A stretch of DNA of 64,000 bases from JAZNQN01 sp045656005 (GCA_045656005.1 JAZOQG010000003.1:4032-68031); one strand, 5' to 3'. Positions 51,516 to 61,138 are shown, counted from the stretch's first letter. Translations and numbers: made by a program. Notes: a model not told the origin generated them from the letters alone.

Positions 51516-51554
51516 AAGATACGTTCTGTGAAAGGACATTGCAAAATTCAATAT

Positions 51555-51631
<77 letters not shown>

Positions 51632-51639
51632 AAGTAAAA

Positions 51640-51667
51640 AGAGAACACCGTAGGGTGTTCTCTTTTT
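51640..51667 (+). terminator. Terminator after tRNA-fMet
   Basis: AGAGAACACC-GTAG-GGTGTTCTCT then TTTT. The following CTTTAAATGT also follows the similar terminator at 52286-52312, so the two are related copies. Confidence 0.9.
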
Positions 51668-51900
51668 GCTTTAAATGTGAGAGCTGGAACTGAATTTGTG
51701 ATTATGGGGTTATGAGACCGACAGTCGGGCGAATAACTTGATTTACCACCGAGCGCTCGCAGTGCGAGATAAAGCGAGGCGGGAAATGTGCAGAGGTCAA
51801 AATCTTTGATTTTGGGCACCTCAAGGTGTGGTCGTTGGTTCAAATACAACTTAAAAAATGCAAATTAATAATTAAACTGTCACGTTTGTGGTAGTTTTTC
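51668..51900 (+). repeat. Gene-free stretch ending in a duplicated tRNA 3' fragment
   Basis: No gene. It holds short inverted repeats (CCGAC-A-GTCGG, CTCGC-AGT-GCGAG, AAAATC-TTT-GATTTT) and, at 51830-51845, GGTCGTTGGTTCAAAT, which is identical to the variable/T-arm part of tRNA-fMet at 51600-51615. TCA(A/T)GGTGTGG with GTTGGTT recurs at 52331-52350. Confidence 0.55.
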
Positions 51901-51929
51901 TTGCAATTTTCTTTGAATAGTGATATACT
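51901..51929 (+). promoter_or_regulatory. Promoter of the structured RNA/small ORF unit
   Basis: TTGCAA (51901-51906), 17-base spacer, TATACT (51924-51929). Confidence 0.75.
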
Positions 51930-51935
51930 AAAATT

Positions 51936-52100
51936 GCGACATGATTTGAAAGTATCCACATATATACCACAAGTGTGTATTTTTTACCAATTTGGTAAAA
52001 ATGCATGCTCTATTTTCGCATACTTGTGGTTTGTGGGAAATTGTGTCGCAACAATTGGAGTTATGCATTTTTCGTGCGTGGCTTCGGTTGCGCACTTTTT
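51936..52100 (+). ncRNA. Candidate structured RNA or attenuator leader
   Basis: About 165 bases. Stem CCACAAGTGTG/CATACTTGTGG (51967-51977 with 52019-52029) encloses TTTTACCA-ATT-TGGTAAAA (51982-52000). Next come AATTGT/ACAATT (52039-52056) and a terminator-like hairpin GTGCG..CGCAC (52074-52095) followed by TTTTTATTTA. AAAAATGCAT (51997-52006) can instead pair with ATGCATTTTT (52063-52072), which would break the inner hairpin. I do not recognise a known class. Confidence 0.55.
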
Positions 52101-52120
52101 ATTTATAGGGGAGAAGTATT

Positions 52121-52285
52121 ATGCCTGATTGCAAAAATATGTATCTCAATTTATTCCGTTCGGTTACTGATGCAATTGAAATATTGTCTGATGCTCAGAA
52201 AAAAGCGGAAGAAACTTTTATTAATTCTTCCAAAGAAGAGGAAGAATTAATAAAAAACATAAAGATAATCAAGCCAAAAGAATGA
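52121..52285 (+). CDS. 54-residue hypothetical protein
   Basis: MPDCKNMYLNLFRSVTDAIE, then a helical, charged run (about 22-45) ending IIKPKE. AGGGGAGAAG precedes the ATG and a terminator follows the stop, so the frame is enclosed by expression signals. Probably one long helix or a coiled coil; soluble. I recall similar short proteins in Clostridia but no function. Confidence 0.65.
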   Translation: MPDCKNMYLNLFRSVTDAIEILSDAQKKAEETFINSSKEEEELIKNIKIIKPKE

Positions 52286-52312
52286 AAGAACACCATGGGG
52301 TGTTCTTTTTTT
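52286..52312 (+). terminator. Terminator of the 54-residue ORF
   Basis: AAGAACACC-ATGG-GGTGTTCTT followed by TTTTT, directly at the stop codon. Confidence 0.9.
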
Positions 52313-52348
52313 ACTTTAAATGTACAGTTTTCATGGTGTGGAAGTTGG

Positions 52349-52843
52349 TTATATATAAACTCCAAGAATATGCAAAACTCTGTAGTTTGCAAAATTATAT
52401 GATGACAGTTTCCGTCTTGAGGCATTTAGTGTATGTGCATTTACTAAAACATTATCTTCGTCAGGCTCTTCTTCTGTTTCGACAACAAATAGAGAATGAT
52501 AATATCTCTCGCCGTTATAAAGCTGAATGACATCGCCTGCTCTTACTGAGGAAATATCAACTTCTGCGGCAAAAGGACCTCGGGTGGAGTTGTTTATGAG
52601 AAATTCGTAGAGAAAATCAACTCCCGTCCATGACGGAGAACGATTGTCAACACTGATATAGTACCACCCTGTTTCAGGGGTATAATTCATAATGCCGCTC
52701 CCTGCATAAAGGCATTGTGAAACAAAGTTTGTGCAGTCACCGCCAATTGCCGAAAAATCATAATAGGCGGGATTTCTCTCGTATGCCCACCTGTTTGCAT
52801 ATGCCACCGCTTTTCTCCTGTTATATCCAATATTAAAAGGCAT
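52349..52843 (-). CDS. Putative amidase-domain protein
   Basis: 164 residues from ATG 52843 (AAGGAG eight bases upstream; GTG 52852 is possible). YNRRKAVAYANRWAYERNPA and FSAIGGDCTNFVSQCLYAG mark the putative amidase domain (PF12671), with catalytic Cys in GGDCTNF and His in YYHSLFVV. There is no signal peptide, unlike many wall hydrolases; it may act in the mother cell or spore. Single gene. Confidence 0.85.
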   Translation of the reverse strand: MPFNIGYNRRKAVAYANRWAYERNPAYYDFSAIGGDCTNFVSQCLYAGSGIMNYTPETGWYYISVDNRSPSWTGVDFLYEFLINNSTRGPFAAEVDISSVRAGDVIQLYNGERYYHSLFVVETEEEPDEDNVLVNAHTLNASRRKLSSYNFANYRVLHILGVYI

Positions 52844-52889
52844 CTTAATCACTCCTTATATATAGAGTATTAAAATGCCTTAATTTTTG

Positions 52890-54248
52890 TTACTGAACTT
52901 TTTGTGTGGGATTTTCCTTAAACTTTTTGAGTGCCTCTTCAAGCTCAGAAAGTTTTGATTTTTTCATGAAGAACTGAATTACTCCGTTTTTCTCGACTGC
53001 CACATTCAAATCATCATACGGGAAAAATTCGAGAGAAATAGTTTCGCCGTTATTAAGCACATATTCTATCGTTCCATACGATGCTATCTTGGTAATCGGT
53101 TTTGCAATCACTCCGTCAATACTAAGTGCTACGATTTTCTGATAAAGTGATTTGAAAGCAGTTTCTTCAGCATATTTATTATTATAGAAATACTTTGTTA
53201 CTTCTTCGCTTTCCTTTTTGAGAGTGAGTGTGCCTGTGACATTTGGAGTGCTTACAGTTACGGATTTTAGCTCTGTAAGCTGAGGAAGGGCGATAAGTCT
53301 CTGAATGAGGTCAAATCCACGCACTTTCGAAAATGCAATGGAACTTGCGGAAACCGAGTATAAAATCTTTTTGTCCGCTCTGTATGCATAATTTACTCCG
53401 TTTGCAGAGCCTGTGCGAAGGATTATATTCTTGTCGGGGGTTTTAATGGTGACAGATGTATCAAGCCCGTATTTTGAAAGAGATGAAGGACTATCCTCAA
53501 TTACTGCCTCTGCAATTACTGAAGATGCAGGTGTTACGAGTTTTTCAACAACCTTTTCATTTTCTGCCTTGTGAACAAAGGGAGATGTTATATCCCAAAT
53601 ACTTAAAGTGTTATAGGGATTTTCTTCTCCTTCTTTTAAGGGGGAATAATCAACCTTTAAAGTTTCCGAGGGAGATGAAATTTCAAATCCTAAAATATCA
53701 GTTACTTCAAGCGCCACTACATTTAAATCCCTTACAGATGATGGGGTTTTAAAGAAAATGTCGGCTGTATATTCGGAAATTGTGTAAACATCATCTTTGT
53801 CTGCGAGTTTGAAATAATAGTAATTATCGGTTGGAGTTTTACTTCCCAAAAGCATCTGCTGGCTATTGTCGCCAAAGAAAACTGTAACGGAAGATGATGG
53901 CTTATCAAGACCGAAATCTCCAAGGTTTTCTGCATTTTTTATTTTGCTCACAGCAGAAATATATGCCGCGTTATATGTTATTGAAAGTGCTTTATCCTGC
54001 AAAATCTCAACGTTTTTGCCTTCAATTGACCATGTTTCACCATTTTTTATGAGGGTGAAGGGCATATCGTTTTCAAACTGAATTTTGGTAATAGATGAAC
54101 TGTCATTTTCAAAAACTACAATGCTTTCTGTTGGCTTATCGGGGGTTGGGGTATCAGTTGCAGGGTTATAGTTTACTGCAAAAACATAAGCTCCGATAAG
54201 AAGGACAAGCACTGCACAAATAATTATTATATTGCGCTTTTTCATCAC
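52890..54248 (-). CDS. DUF4340 protein of an ABC export-like operon
   Basis: 452 residues. One N-terminal membrane helix (about 7-25), then a long extracytoplasmic beta-rich region with repeated DUF4340-type units (FGLDKPSSSVTVFFGDN, LSKYGLDTSVTIKTPDK). The partner genes GldG-like, ABC-2 permease and ATPase lie directly upstream and overlap by 4 bases. In gliding bacteria Gld proteins work together, but in Clostridia the role of this four-gene set is unknown. Confidence 0.82.
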   Translation of the reverse strand: MMKKRNIIIICAVLVLLIGAYVFAVNYNPATDTPTPDKPTESIVVFENDSSSITKIQFENDMPFTLIKNGETWSIEGKNVEILQDKALSITYNAAYISAVSKIKNAENLGDFGLDKPSSSVTVFFGDNSQQMLLGSKTPTDNYYYFKLADKDDVYTISEYTADIFFKTPSSVRDLNVVALEVTDILGFEISSPSETLKVDYSPLKEGEENPYNTLSIWDITSPFVHKAENEKVVEKLVTPASSVIAEAVIEDSPSSLSKYGLDTSVTIKTPDKNIILRTGSANGVNYAYRADKKILYSVSASSIAFSKVRGFDLIQRLIALPQLTELKSVTVSTPNVTGTLTLKKESEEVTKYFYNNKYAEETAFKSLYQKIVALSIDGVIAKPITKIASYGTIEYVLNNGETISLEFFPYDDLNVAVEKNGVIQFFMKKSKLSELEEALKKFKENPTQKVQ

Positions 54249-55630
54249 AGGCGCCTCCTTTTAAACCATACATAGACACCTGCTGTCAAAACCAATATAG
54301 GGGGGAGAATACCAAAGATAATAGCATAAAGTATTATCTGACCCTGATTGAGTGTAAGATAATTTACTGCAACGTTTTTAGGTGTTATGGAGAAGGAGGT
54401 TATCTCACCGCCGTGAAGGAAGTTATAGGAATTTATAACGAAATCGCTGTTTGCTGCACTTGCTTCCTGCAAAAACATATTTGCTGCATAAAGTGAGGAG
54501 CCAACGGCTACCACTCTTGCCTTTTTCCCCGTACTTCCTACAACATTTGCCGCCATGCCAAGAACGTATTTTGCAGGAACATCACCGCTTTCAACCTGAG
54601 GTTTTATTTCAGCGGCTCCGCTTTTTGCAACTGCGCCTTCGCTTGTTGAAAGCAGTATGTGTTTTTCAACGCCTACTTTTTCTGAAAGAGTAAGGCTTCG
54701 CGTTTCGGGAAGAATTACTGCAAGTTTTTTGCTTTCAAAATCCTTTGTTATATCATGCTCACCCGGTGTGGGAATGATATAAAAGGGATTATTCATAAGA
54801 ATATGACTATTATCTGTTTCCATGATAATGTTATTGTCAAAGCTGATGCCGTAGTATTCGTTCATAAACTGGTTTAAAAGGGGCAGGTCATTACCATAGT
54901 CAAGAGAAATATTAAGTGAACCGCCGCCGTTTACAAATGCCTGAACTTTAGCGATTTCATCACTCGAAAAATCTCTTCTTGGTCCAATAATATAAAGTAC
55001 GGCTGTGTCTTCGGGAATATCTGCTGATTTTAAGTCAACTTCCGAAACTGTTGCATTTTCTTTATCTAAAATATTCTGGAAAAATGCCATGCCGACTTCT
55101 TCGTGACCTGAAGTGAACAAAACGTTAATGTCTTCATCCTTCAAAACATATTCGATAGCACCTGTAAGCCTTGCTTCAAGCTCAAAGGACACGATGCCCT
55201 GTTTCTGGAAGGTTGTATCATAAAGAGTTGAAGCATCAACAATTTTCATTCTGTCGCCTGATTTTACTACAACGGAATTATCGCTGATTTCTACGCCAAG
55301 GCTTTTAACGAAAGCAGGGTCTTGTGCAGGGTCTTTCTCTGTGAAATGAATTTTGCTCTGATAACCTTTGTACATGTCAACTGTTTGTTTTACATAAAGG
55401 TTTTCATTTCCGCTTGTCACAAAGTAATATACATCAACATCTCTGTCAACATTTTTTAAAACGTTTATCGTTTCATCACTAAGCTGAAATACTTCATTTC
55501 CCGTAAGGTCAAGTTTTAAGGGAAGTTTATCAGCCAAAGTAGCAGTGATTAAATTTACAAAAACTACTGCTATGATTACTGCGAGTGCCATAAAACGATG
55601 ATATGTTTTAATTTTAAGTTTATCTTTCAT
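54245..55630 (-). CDS. GldG-like ABC auxiliary protein
   Basis: 461 residues with a membrane helix near each end (about 12-34 and 430-455) and a large outer region between (ABC_transp_aux type). VLFTSGHEEVGMAF, LYIIGPRRDFSSDEIAKV and FVNGGGSLNISLDYGND are typical. Probably an outer part of the exporter formed with the next two upstream genes. Stop/start overlap with the DUF4340 gene. Confidence 0.83.
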   Translation of the reverse strand: MKDKLKIKTYHRFMALAVIIAVVFVNLITATLADKLPLKLDLTGNEVFQLSDETINVLKNVDRDVDVYYFVTSGNENLYVKQTVDMYKGYQSKIHFTEKDPAQDPAFVKSLGVEISDNSVVVKSGDRMKIVDASTLYDTTFQKQGIVSFELEARLTGAIEYVLKDEDINVLFTSGHEEVGMAFFQNILDKENATVSEVDLKSADIPEDTAVLYIIGPRRDFSSDEIAKVQAFVNGGGSLNISLDYGNDLPLLNQFMNEYYGISFDNNIIMETDNSHILMNNPFYIIPTPGEHDITKDFESKKLAVILPETRSLTLSEKVGVEKHILLSTSEGAVAKSGAAEIKPQVESGDVPAKYVLGMAANVVGSTGKKARVVAVGSSLYAANMFLQEASAANSDFVINSYNFLHGGEITSFSITPKNVAVNYLTLNQGQIILYAIIFGILPPILVLTAGVYVWFKRRRL

Positions 55631-55647
55631 AAATTAATCACTCCTTT

Positions 55648-56352
55648 CTATTTAAACCTGCGGCTTTCAAGTGCGTGGCAGGTGAGATACAAAAACAGAG
55701 CCGTTACGCTTAAATAGTAAACCACGGGCACAATACTTAAAACACCAAGGTTAAATTCGTTAAATCTTGTGGTTATGGAAAGAGCCGACAAGATAGGGGA
55801 AATTACAGGTATTCTAACCATATCTTTAAGAGAATCCATAAGATAGAGCACAATAAAGAGGACAAATGTTATAACAGCCGCAACTATCTGATTTTCAGTA
55901 AGGGATGAAATAAAAAGTCCAATGGAGATAAATGTAATTCCCAAAAGTGCAAATCCTATATAGTTACAAAGGGTTTGCAGATATGCGGGCTCTCCGTGCA
56001 TGCCTATTACAACGAGATACAAAAGTGTTAAAACGAGTGTAATCATATAAATTGTGCATGCCGCAAAAAACTTTCCGAGCACGATAGACGGAACTGATGC
56101 GGGAGAAGTTAATAAGAGCTGGTCTGTCTTTTTATTTTTCTCTTCGCTTAAAAGTCTCATGGTAAGAATAGGTATCAGAAACATGAAAACTGACAAAAGA
56201 CTATATAGAACAGTATCAATTGTGGGATAGCCTGAAAGCAGGGTATAAATTATAAAGTAAAAAGCTGAAATCAGCAAAAACATACCTATAAAAATATATC
56301 CCACGGGAGTTTTGAAATAAGCCTGAAGCTCTCTTTTAAATATCGCTTTCAA
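55648..56352 (-). CDS. ABC-2 type permease
   Basis: 234 residues, six membrane helices. The N-terminus KAIFKRELQAYFKTPVGYIF is common in GldF/ABC-2 permeases; RLLSEEKNKKTDQLLLTSP is the conserved cytoplasmic loop that meets the ATPase. Its ATG lies next to the stop of the ATPase gene. Confidence 0.88.
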   Translation of the reverse strand: MKAIFKRELQAYFKTPVGYIFIGMFLLISAFYFIIYTLLSGYPTIDTVLYSLLSVFMFLIPILTMRLLSEEKNKKTDQLLLTSPASVPSIVLGKFFAACTIYMITLVLTLLYLVVIGMHGEPAYLQTLCNYIGFALLGITFISIGLFISSLTENQIVAAVITFVLFIVLYLMDSLKDMVRIPVISPILSALSITTRFNEFNLGVLSIVPVVYYLSVTALFLYLTCHALESRRFK

Positions 56353-57306
56353 TTACAAAACCTCCTTTTTTGCGCCTGTTGTAATTTTAATAAATGTTTC
56401 TTCGAGTGATGTTTCTCTTGGACGCATACCAAGTAGCGGTGCATTAATTTCCGCCATTTTATAGAAAACATCTTCTCTTATATCGCGCTCTGCCTCAATA
56501 CCGAGGTCATAAATTCCTGCCTCATCTGCAAGGCGTGGATTTATGCGGATGATACCTTCGATGCTGCGAAGAGCATCAACTATAGTATCTTTTTCGCCTT
56601 TGATGCGAGCGATATATCTGTGAGCTTTGCTCTTGGTTTGTGAAAGATTTTCAGTTTTGTCAGAGGCTACGATTTTACCCTCATTTATAATTACAATTCT
56701 GTCACAAACTGCGCTGATTTCGCTTAATATATGCGAACTTAATATAACTGAGTGGCCACGGCCTAACTTTTTGATTACGTTTCTTATTTCGATAATCTGT
56801 CCGGGGTCAAGACCTACTGTAGGCTCGTCCAAAATAAGGATTTTGGGGTCACCTATAAGTGCTGCCGCAAGACCTACTCTCTGCTTATAACCTTTGGAAA
56901 GGTTTTTAATGAGTCTGCCTGAAACATCATTTATTTTCACTTTGTCGCAAATTTCGGTTATATGTTCCTTTTGGTTTCCTGAAACGCCTTTAAGCTCGTA
57001 CACGAAATTTAAGTATTCCTCCACAGTCATATCAAGATAAAGGGGAGGGAGCTCGGGAAGATAGCCTATGTTCTTTTTTGCCTCGCTACCAAGGTTTAAA
57101 ACATTTTCGCCGTCAATTAAAATTTCACCGTCGGTTGAGGAAATATATCCGCAAATCATATTCATTGTAGTGGTTTTTCCTGCACCGTTAGGTCCCAAAA
57201 GACCTACAATTTCATTGTCGTCAACGGAAAAGCTTATGTCATCAACGGCTTTTTTAATGCCGTTTTTGCCTTTATAATGCTTTGATAAGTTTTTAATTTC
57301 TATCAA
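56353..57306 (-). CDS. ABC transporter ATPase (GldA/CcmA-like)
   Basis: 317 residues. Walker A GPNGAGKTTTMN, Q-loop at YLPELPPLYLDMT, signature LSKGYKQRVGLAAAL, Walker B ILILDEPTVGLDP, switch His in SSHILSE. A C-terminal extension of about 90 residues follows, usual for this group. First gene of the four-gene unit (ATPase, permease, GldG-like, DUF4340). Confidence 0.9.
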   Translation of the reverse strand: MIEIKNLSKHYKGKNGIKKAVDDISFSVDDNEIVGLLGPNGAGKTTTMNMICGYISSTDGEILIDGENVLNLGSEAKKNIGYLPELPPLYLDMTVEEYLNFVYELKGVSGNQKEHITEICDKVKINDVSGRLIKNLSKGYKQRVGLAAALIGDPKILILDEPTVGLDPGQIIEIRNVIKKLGRGHSVILSSHILSEISAVCDRIVIINEGKIVASDKTENLSQTKSKAHRYIARIKGEKDTIVDALRSIEGIIRINPRLADEAGIYDLGIEAERDIREDVFYKMAEINAPLLGMRPRETSLEETFIKITTGAKKEVL

Positions 57307-57369
57307 GGTTTTTTACTCCTTTCCATAAAAATGCAGGACAGAAAAGTTGTTTTCCTGCCCGCATTTATA

Positions 57370-59157
57370 CTATTCTTCGTCTTTTTTAATTATCGCAATG
57401 CCAAGTTCCTCAAGCTGTTTTTCGTCAACTGTGTCGGGGGCATGTGTCATAAGCTCTGATGCGTTTTGGACTTTGGGGAACGCAATTACGTCACGGATTG
57501 ACTTACAACCGCAAAGAAGCATAACAAAGCGGTCAAGACCATATGCCATACCGCCGTGAGGAGGTGTGCCATATTTAAATGCTTCAAGAAGGAAGCCAAA
57601 GCGGTTCCATGCTTCTTCTTCGCTCATGCCGATGGCCTTAAACATTTTTGACTGAAGAGACTGATTATGAATTCTTATACTTCCGCCGCCAAGCTCTGTA
57701 CCATTTAAAATAATGTCATAAGCCTTTGCAAGTGCCTTTTCGGGAGCAGTTTCAATAAGCTCCATATCTTCATCACGGGGTGAAGTGAAGGGGTGGTGCA
57801 TTGCAACAAAGCGGTTTTCTTCCTCGTCATATTCAAAGAGCGGGAAGTCTGTAACCCAAAGAAGGTTAAATTTATTCTCGTCGATAAGACCCATTTTTTC
57901 TGCAACATGAAGTCTTAAGTTGCCAAGTGAGTCAAATACAACTTTATCTTTATCTGCAACAATAAGTATAAGGTCGCCTTTTTCTGCTTTTGCGGCGGAC
58001 AATATGGCTGAAAATTCTTCTTCGGAGAAGAATTTCGCGATGGGGCTCTTAACTTCTTCTTCCTGCCATGAAATCCAGGCAAGACCTTTTGCCCTGTATG
58101 TTTTTGCAAATTCGCCGAGTGCATCTATTTCGCGGCGTGTAAAGCTGCCTGCGCCGCCTTTAACTGTAATACAGCGAACACTTCCTCCATTTTCTACTGC
58201 GTCAGCGAACACTTTAAAGCCGCATCCCTTTACTGCATCTGAAAGGTTTATAAGCTCCATTTCAAAACGTGTGTCAGGTTTGTCGGAACCGTAGCGCTCC
58301 ATTGCCTCTTTATAAGGCATTCTCTGGAAAGGAACTGAAATGTCAATTCCCTTGATTTCTTTAAATACTCTCTGAATAAATCTTTCGTTAACTTCCATAA
58401 CGTCATCTGCGTCAACGAAAGACATTTCAAGGTCAATCTGAGTAAACTCAGGCTGACGGTCTGCTCTTAAATCCTCGTCACGGAAGCATTTTGCAATCTG
58501 CATATATCTGTCAAAGCCTGAAACCATAAGTATCTGCTTATAAAGCTGGGGTGACTGCGGAAGTGCGTAAAAGCAACCGCTGTGAACTCGGCTCGGTACA
58601 AGGTAATCTCTTGCACCTTCAGGTGTACTTTTTTGAAGAATTGGAGTTTCGATTTCTGCAAAGCCGTTCTGGTCAAAGAAATCTCTCGCAATTTTTGCAA
58701 TTCTGTGGCGGATAAACATGTTCTCCTGCACACAGGGACGTCTTAAATCAAGGTATCTGTATTTAAGTTTTACATCGTCACGAACATTTACATCGTCAAC
58801 TATTGCAAAGGGAGGAGTTTCCGACTGTGACAAAATACGAATTTCGGAAACCTTAACCTCGTATGCACCTGTTTTCATATCAGGATTTACCATGTCAGGC
58901 TCTCTTTTTACCAAAGTTCCTTTTGCCGCAACAACAAATTCGTTACGGAGTTTCTCTGCAAGAGCATAATTTTCTTTATCATTTTCGTCAACTACAAGCT
59001 GCAAAAGACCTGATTTGTCACGAAGGCTTACGAATATAAGCGCACCTAAATTTCTTGCACGCTGTACCCAGCCCATTACAACAACTTCTTTTGACACATC
59101 GTTTTCGGAAACTTCTGTACAAAGATGAGTTCTCTTTAGTCCCTTAAGTGTATTCAT
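57370..59157 (-). CDS. aspS: Aspartyl-tRNA synthetase
   Basis: 595 residues, the bacterial long form with an N-terminal OB fold (VVVMGWVQRARNLGALIFVS), the GAD insertion, and class II motifs: motif 2 FRDEDLRADRQPEFTQID and motif 3 GTPPHGGMAYGLDRFVMLL. Its start overlaps the hisS stop by one base; hisS-aspS is a common Firmicute pair. Discriminating or non-discriminating type cannot be told here. Confidence 0.96.
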   Translation of the reverse strand: MNTLKGLKRTHLCTEVSENDVSKEVVVMGWVQRARNLGALIFVSLRDKSGLLQLVVDENDKENYALAEKLRNEFVVAAKGTLVKREPDMVNPDMKTGAYEVKVSEIRILSQSETPPFAIVDDVNVRDDVKLKYRYLDLRRPCVQENMFIRHRIAKIARDFFDQNGFAEIETPILQKSTPEGARDYLVPSRVHSGCFYALPQSPQLYKQILMVSGFDRYMQIAKCFRDEDLRADRQPEFTQIDLEMSFVDADDVMEVNERFIQRVFKEIKGIDISVPFQRMPYKEAMERYGSDKPDTRFEMELINLSDAVKGCGFKVFADAVENGGSVRCITVKGGAGSFTRREIDALGEFAKTYRAKGLAWISWQEEEVKSPIAKFFSEEEFSAILSAAKAEKGDLILIVADKDKVVFDSLGNLRLHVAEKMGLIDENKFNLLWVTDFPLFEYDEEENRFVAMHHPFTSPRDEDMELIETAPEKALAKAYDIILNGTELGGGSIRIHNQSLQSKMFKAIGMSEEEAWNRFGFLLEAFKYGTPPHGGMAYGLDRFVMLLCGCKSIRDVIAFPKVQNASELMTHAPDTVDEKQLEELGIAIIKKDEE

Positions 59158-60416
59158 TATTTATCCTCCTCAATAAAACGGGCGATAGCTTCGGCAGTTA
59201 ACGAAACTTCATATCCTTCGCCGTTTTCCATGTTTTTAAGTTTTATTTTTCCAGATGCGACTTCATCACCGCCGACCACAACGGAATATCTGGCTCCCAT
59301 TCTGTCAGCATTTTTCATCTGTGCTTTAAGGCTTTTGCCCTCAAGGTCACACATTGCATGAATTCCTGAATTTCGAAGTTCTGAAACAATTTTCAAAACT
59401 GCATCAAATTCGCCCATAGATGCAACATATATATCGGGCTTTGGTGCATCGGGGAAGGTTACTCCCTGAGCCTGCATTACGAGAAGTATTCTTTCAAGTC
59501 CCATTGCAAAGCCGATGCCGGGGGTTGGGTTTCCGCCGAGGGACTCTACAAGGTTATCATATCTTCCGCCGCCGCAAACTGTGCCTTGTGCGCCTATATC
59601 ATTTGAAACAAATTCAAAAACTGTTTTTGTGTAGTAGTCAAGTCCTCTTACGATTGAAGGGTCAACATTGAAGGAAACTCCCATATCGCCGAGGTATTTT
59701 TTTGTTTTTTCAAAGTGGTCACGGCAATCATTACAAATACTGTCAAGAATTGAAGGTGCGCCTGCCGCAACTTCCTTACATGCAGGGTTTTTACAGTCAA
59801 TAATTCTCATTGGGTTTTTGTGAAGTCTTTCATGGCAGGTGGGACACAAGGTGTCAAGATGCTCTGAAAGATAATCTGTAAGTGCCTTGTGGTAAACCTT
59901 TCTGCACTCGGGGCAACCGATACTGTTAATATTTAAGGTAAGTCCCTTAAGACCTAAATTTTTGAAAATCATATCAACAAGTGCAATTATTTCTGCATCC
60001 ATTGCAGGAGAGTCACTTCCGTAGCTTTCAACACCAAACTGGTGAAACTCTCTCATTCTGCCTGCCTGTGGTTTTTCATAGCGGTAGCAGGTCAAATCAT
60101 AATAAAGTTTTACGGGAGCGGGAAGAGCATAAAGAGAATGTTCGATATATGCTCTTGCGGCAGATGCCGTGCCCTCAGGGCGAAGTGTAATACTTCTGCC
60201 TGCTTTATCCTCAAAAGTGTACATTTCTTTCTGAACAACATCGGTAGTGTCACCGACACCTCTTAAAAACAGTTCTGTGTGTTCAAAAACAGGTGTTTCA
60301 ATTCGGCTATATCCGAAAAGTGCTGCCGTTTCAGCGGCAACTGTGCGCAAATGGCGCCATTTATGTGAATCGTCGGGCAGTATGTCCGCAGTTCCTCTGG
60401 GTGCTTTTGTAAGCAT
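59157..60416 (-). CDS. hisS: Histidyl-tRNA synthetase
   Basis: 419 residues. Class II motif 2 CYRYEKPQAGRMREFHQFGV, HisA motif VRGLDYYTKTVFEF, motif 3 GIGFAMGLERILL, and a C-terminal anticodon domain. In the insertion CPECRKVYHK and CPTCHERLHK carry Cys pairs that may bind zinc. The leader is only about 40 bases from the promoter, so no T-box fits. AAAGGAGGAATC before the ATG. Confidence 0.96.
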   Translation of the reverse strand: MLTKAPRGTADILPDDSHKWRHLRTVAAETAALFGYSRIETPVFEHTELFLRGVGDTTDVVQKEMYTFEDKAGRSITLRPEGTASAARAYIEHSLYALPAPVKLYYDLTCYRYEKPQAGRMREFHQFGVESYGSDSPAMDAEIIALVDMIFKNLGLKGLTLNINSIGCPECRKVYHKALTDYLSEHLDTLCPTCHERLHKNPMRIIDCKNPACKEVAAGAPSILDSICNDCRDHFEKTKKYLGDMGVSFNVDPSIVRGLDYYTKTVFEFVSNDIGAQGTVCGGGRYDNLVESLGGNPTPGIGFAMGLERILLVMQAQGVTFPDAPKPDIYVASMGEFDAVLKIVSELRNSGIHAMCDLEGKSLKAQMKNADRMGARYSVVVGGDEVASGKIKLKNMENGEGYEVSLTAEAIARFIEEDK

Positions 60417-60464
60417 ACTGATTCCTCCTTTAAAAAAATTGCATTATAAAAAAAGCCATATTAT

Positions 60465-60494
60465 ATTGTACATTATTTTATATACTAATGTCAA
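60465..60494 (-). promoter_or_regulatory. Promoter of hisS-aspS
   Basis: Minus strand TTGACA (60494-60489), 18-base spacer, TACAAT (60470-60465). Confidence 0.7.
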
Positions 60495-60531
60495 GTTTTT
60501 TATTATTTATATGGGGAGAATCACAGAAAAA

Positions 60532-61002
60532 TTAACAAAGACACAGATTAATAACTTGTTTATTTTGTTTTCTGGCATATTTTAAGGCGGATGCAGTACC
60601 ACCAGAGCTTTCTTTGGAGTAAAAAATAACAAGGTCACTTCTGTCAATCATTTCGTGATTTCGGATGGTAATTGCGGATTTAAAATGAGAGGTGCGTGAC
60701 GAGTGACATATTTCAATTGAGTCATAATATTCCTCGAAATATTCGGCGCTGTTTTTATATTCTGCAGTAGGATAGGGGAGAACGAGAGTGAGACAAGTGT
60801 AAAAATCATCTTCTCTTTCTTTCAGTATGCGTTTTATAACGGAAGTGGCAAAGGTGTCAAATTCGCCGTTTCTGCCGATAAGAAGATTAATGTATGTATG
60901 AGAAGAGAGAACAGAGCGGATAATTTCCTCTAGTTTTTCTTCGTATTTCGAGTGTTCACAAAAATCTCTGTGACCGAAAAAAGTTACTGTAAATGTATCC
61001 AT
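60532..61002 (-). CDS. SLOG-like (DUF1273-type) protein
   Basis: 156 residues from ATG 61002 (GAAGGTGA six bases upstream). FTVTFFGHRDF at the start and INLLIGRNGEFDTFATSVI match the Rossmann-like SLOG/DUF1273 group, thought to bind nucleotide ligands; RSDLVIFYSKESSGGTASAL is the matching end. Some SLOG proteins act in nucleotide-signal defence, but this small form is common as a stand-alone gene and its ligand is unknown. A consensus promoter is shared back to back with the XRE gene. Confidence 0.65.
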   Translation of the reverse strand: MDTFTVTFFGHRDFCEHSKYEEKLEEIIRSVLSSHTYINLLIGRNGEFDTFATSVIKRILKEREDDFYTCLTLVLPYPTAEYKNSAEYFEEYYDSIEICHSSRTSHFKSAITIRNHEMIDRSDLVIFYSKESSGGTASALKYARKQNKQVINLCLC

Positions 61003-61037
61003 GTTTATCACCTTCGTTTAAAATAGATATTTAACTA

Positions 61038-61066
61038 ATTATATCTAAATAAACTGGACATGTCAA
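61038..61066 (-). promoter_or_regulatory. Promoter of the SLOG-like gene
   Basis: Minus strand TTGACA (61066-61061), 17-base spacer, TATAAT (61043-61038): full consensus. Confidence 0.82.
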
Positions 61067-61138
61067 TTGAAATTAATGAATAAACCAAACTAAAACAAGG
61101 GCAACATATAGTACAATTAGACACAGAGGAGTGGTGAC

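Noticed and set aside
60417..60531. T-box riboswitch before hisS-aspS
   Set aside because: The leader between promoter and start is only about 40 bases and lacks the T-box sequence.
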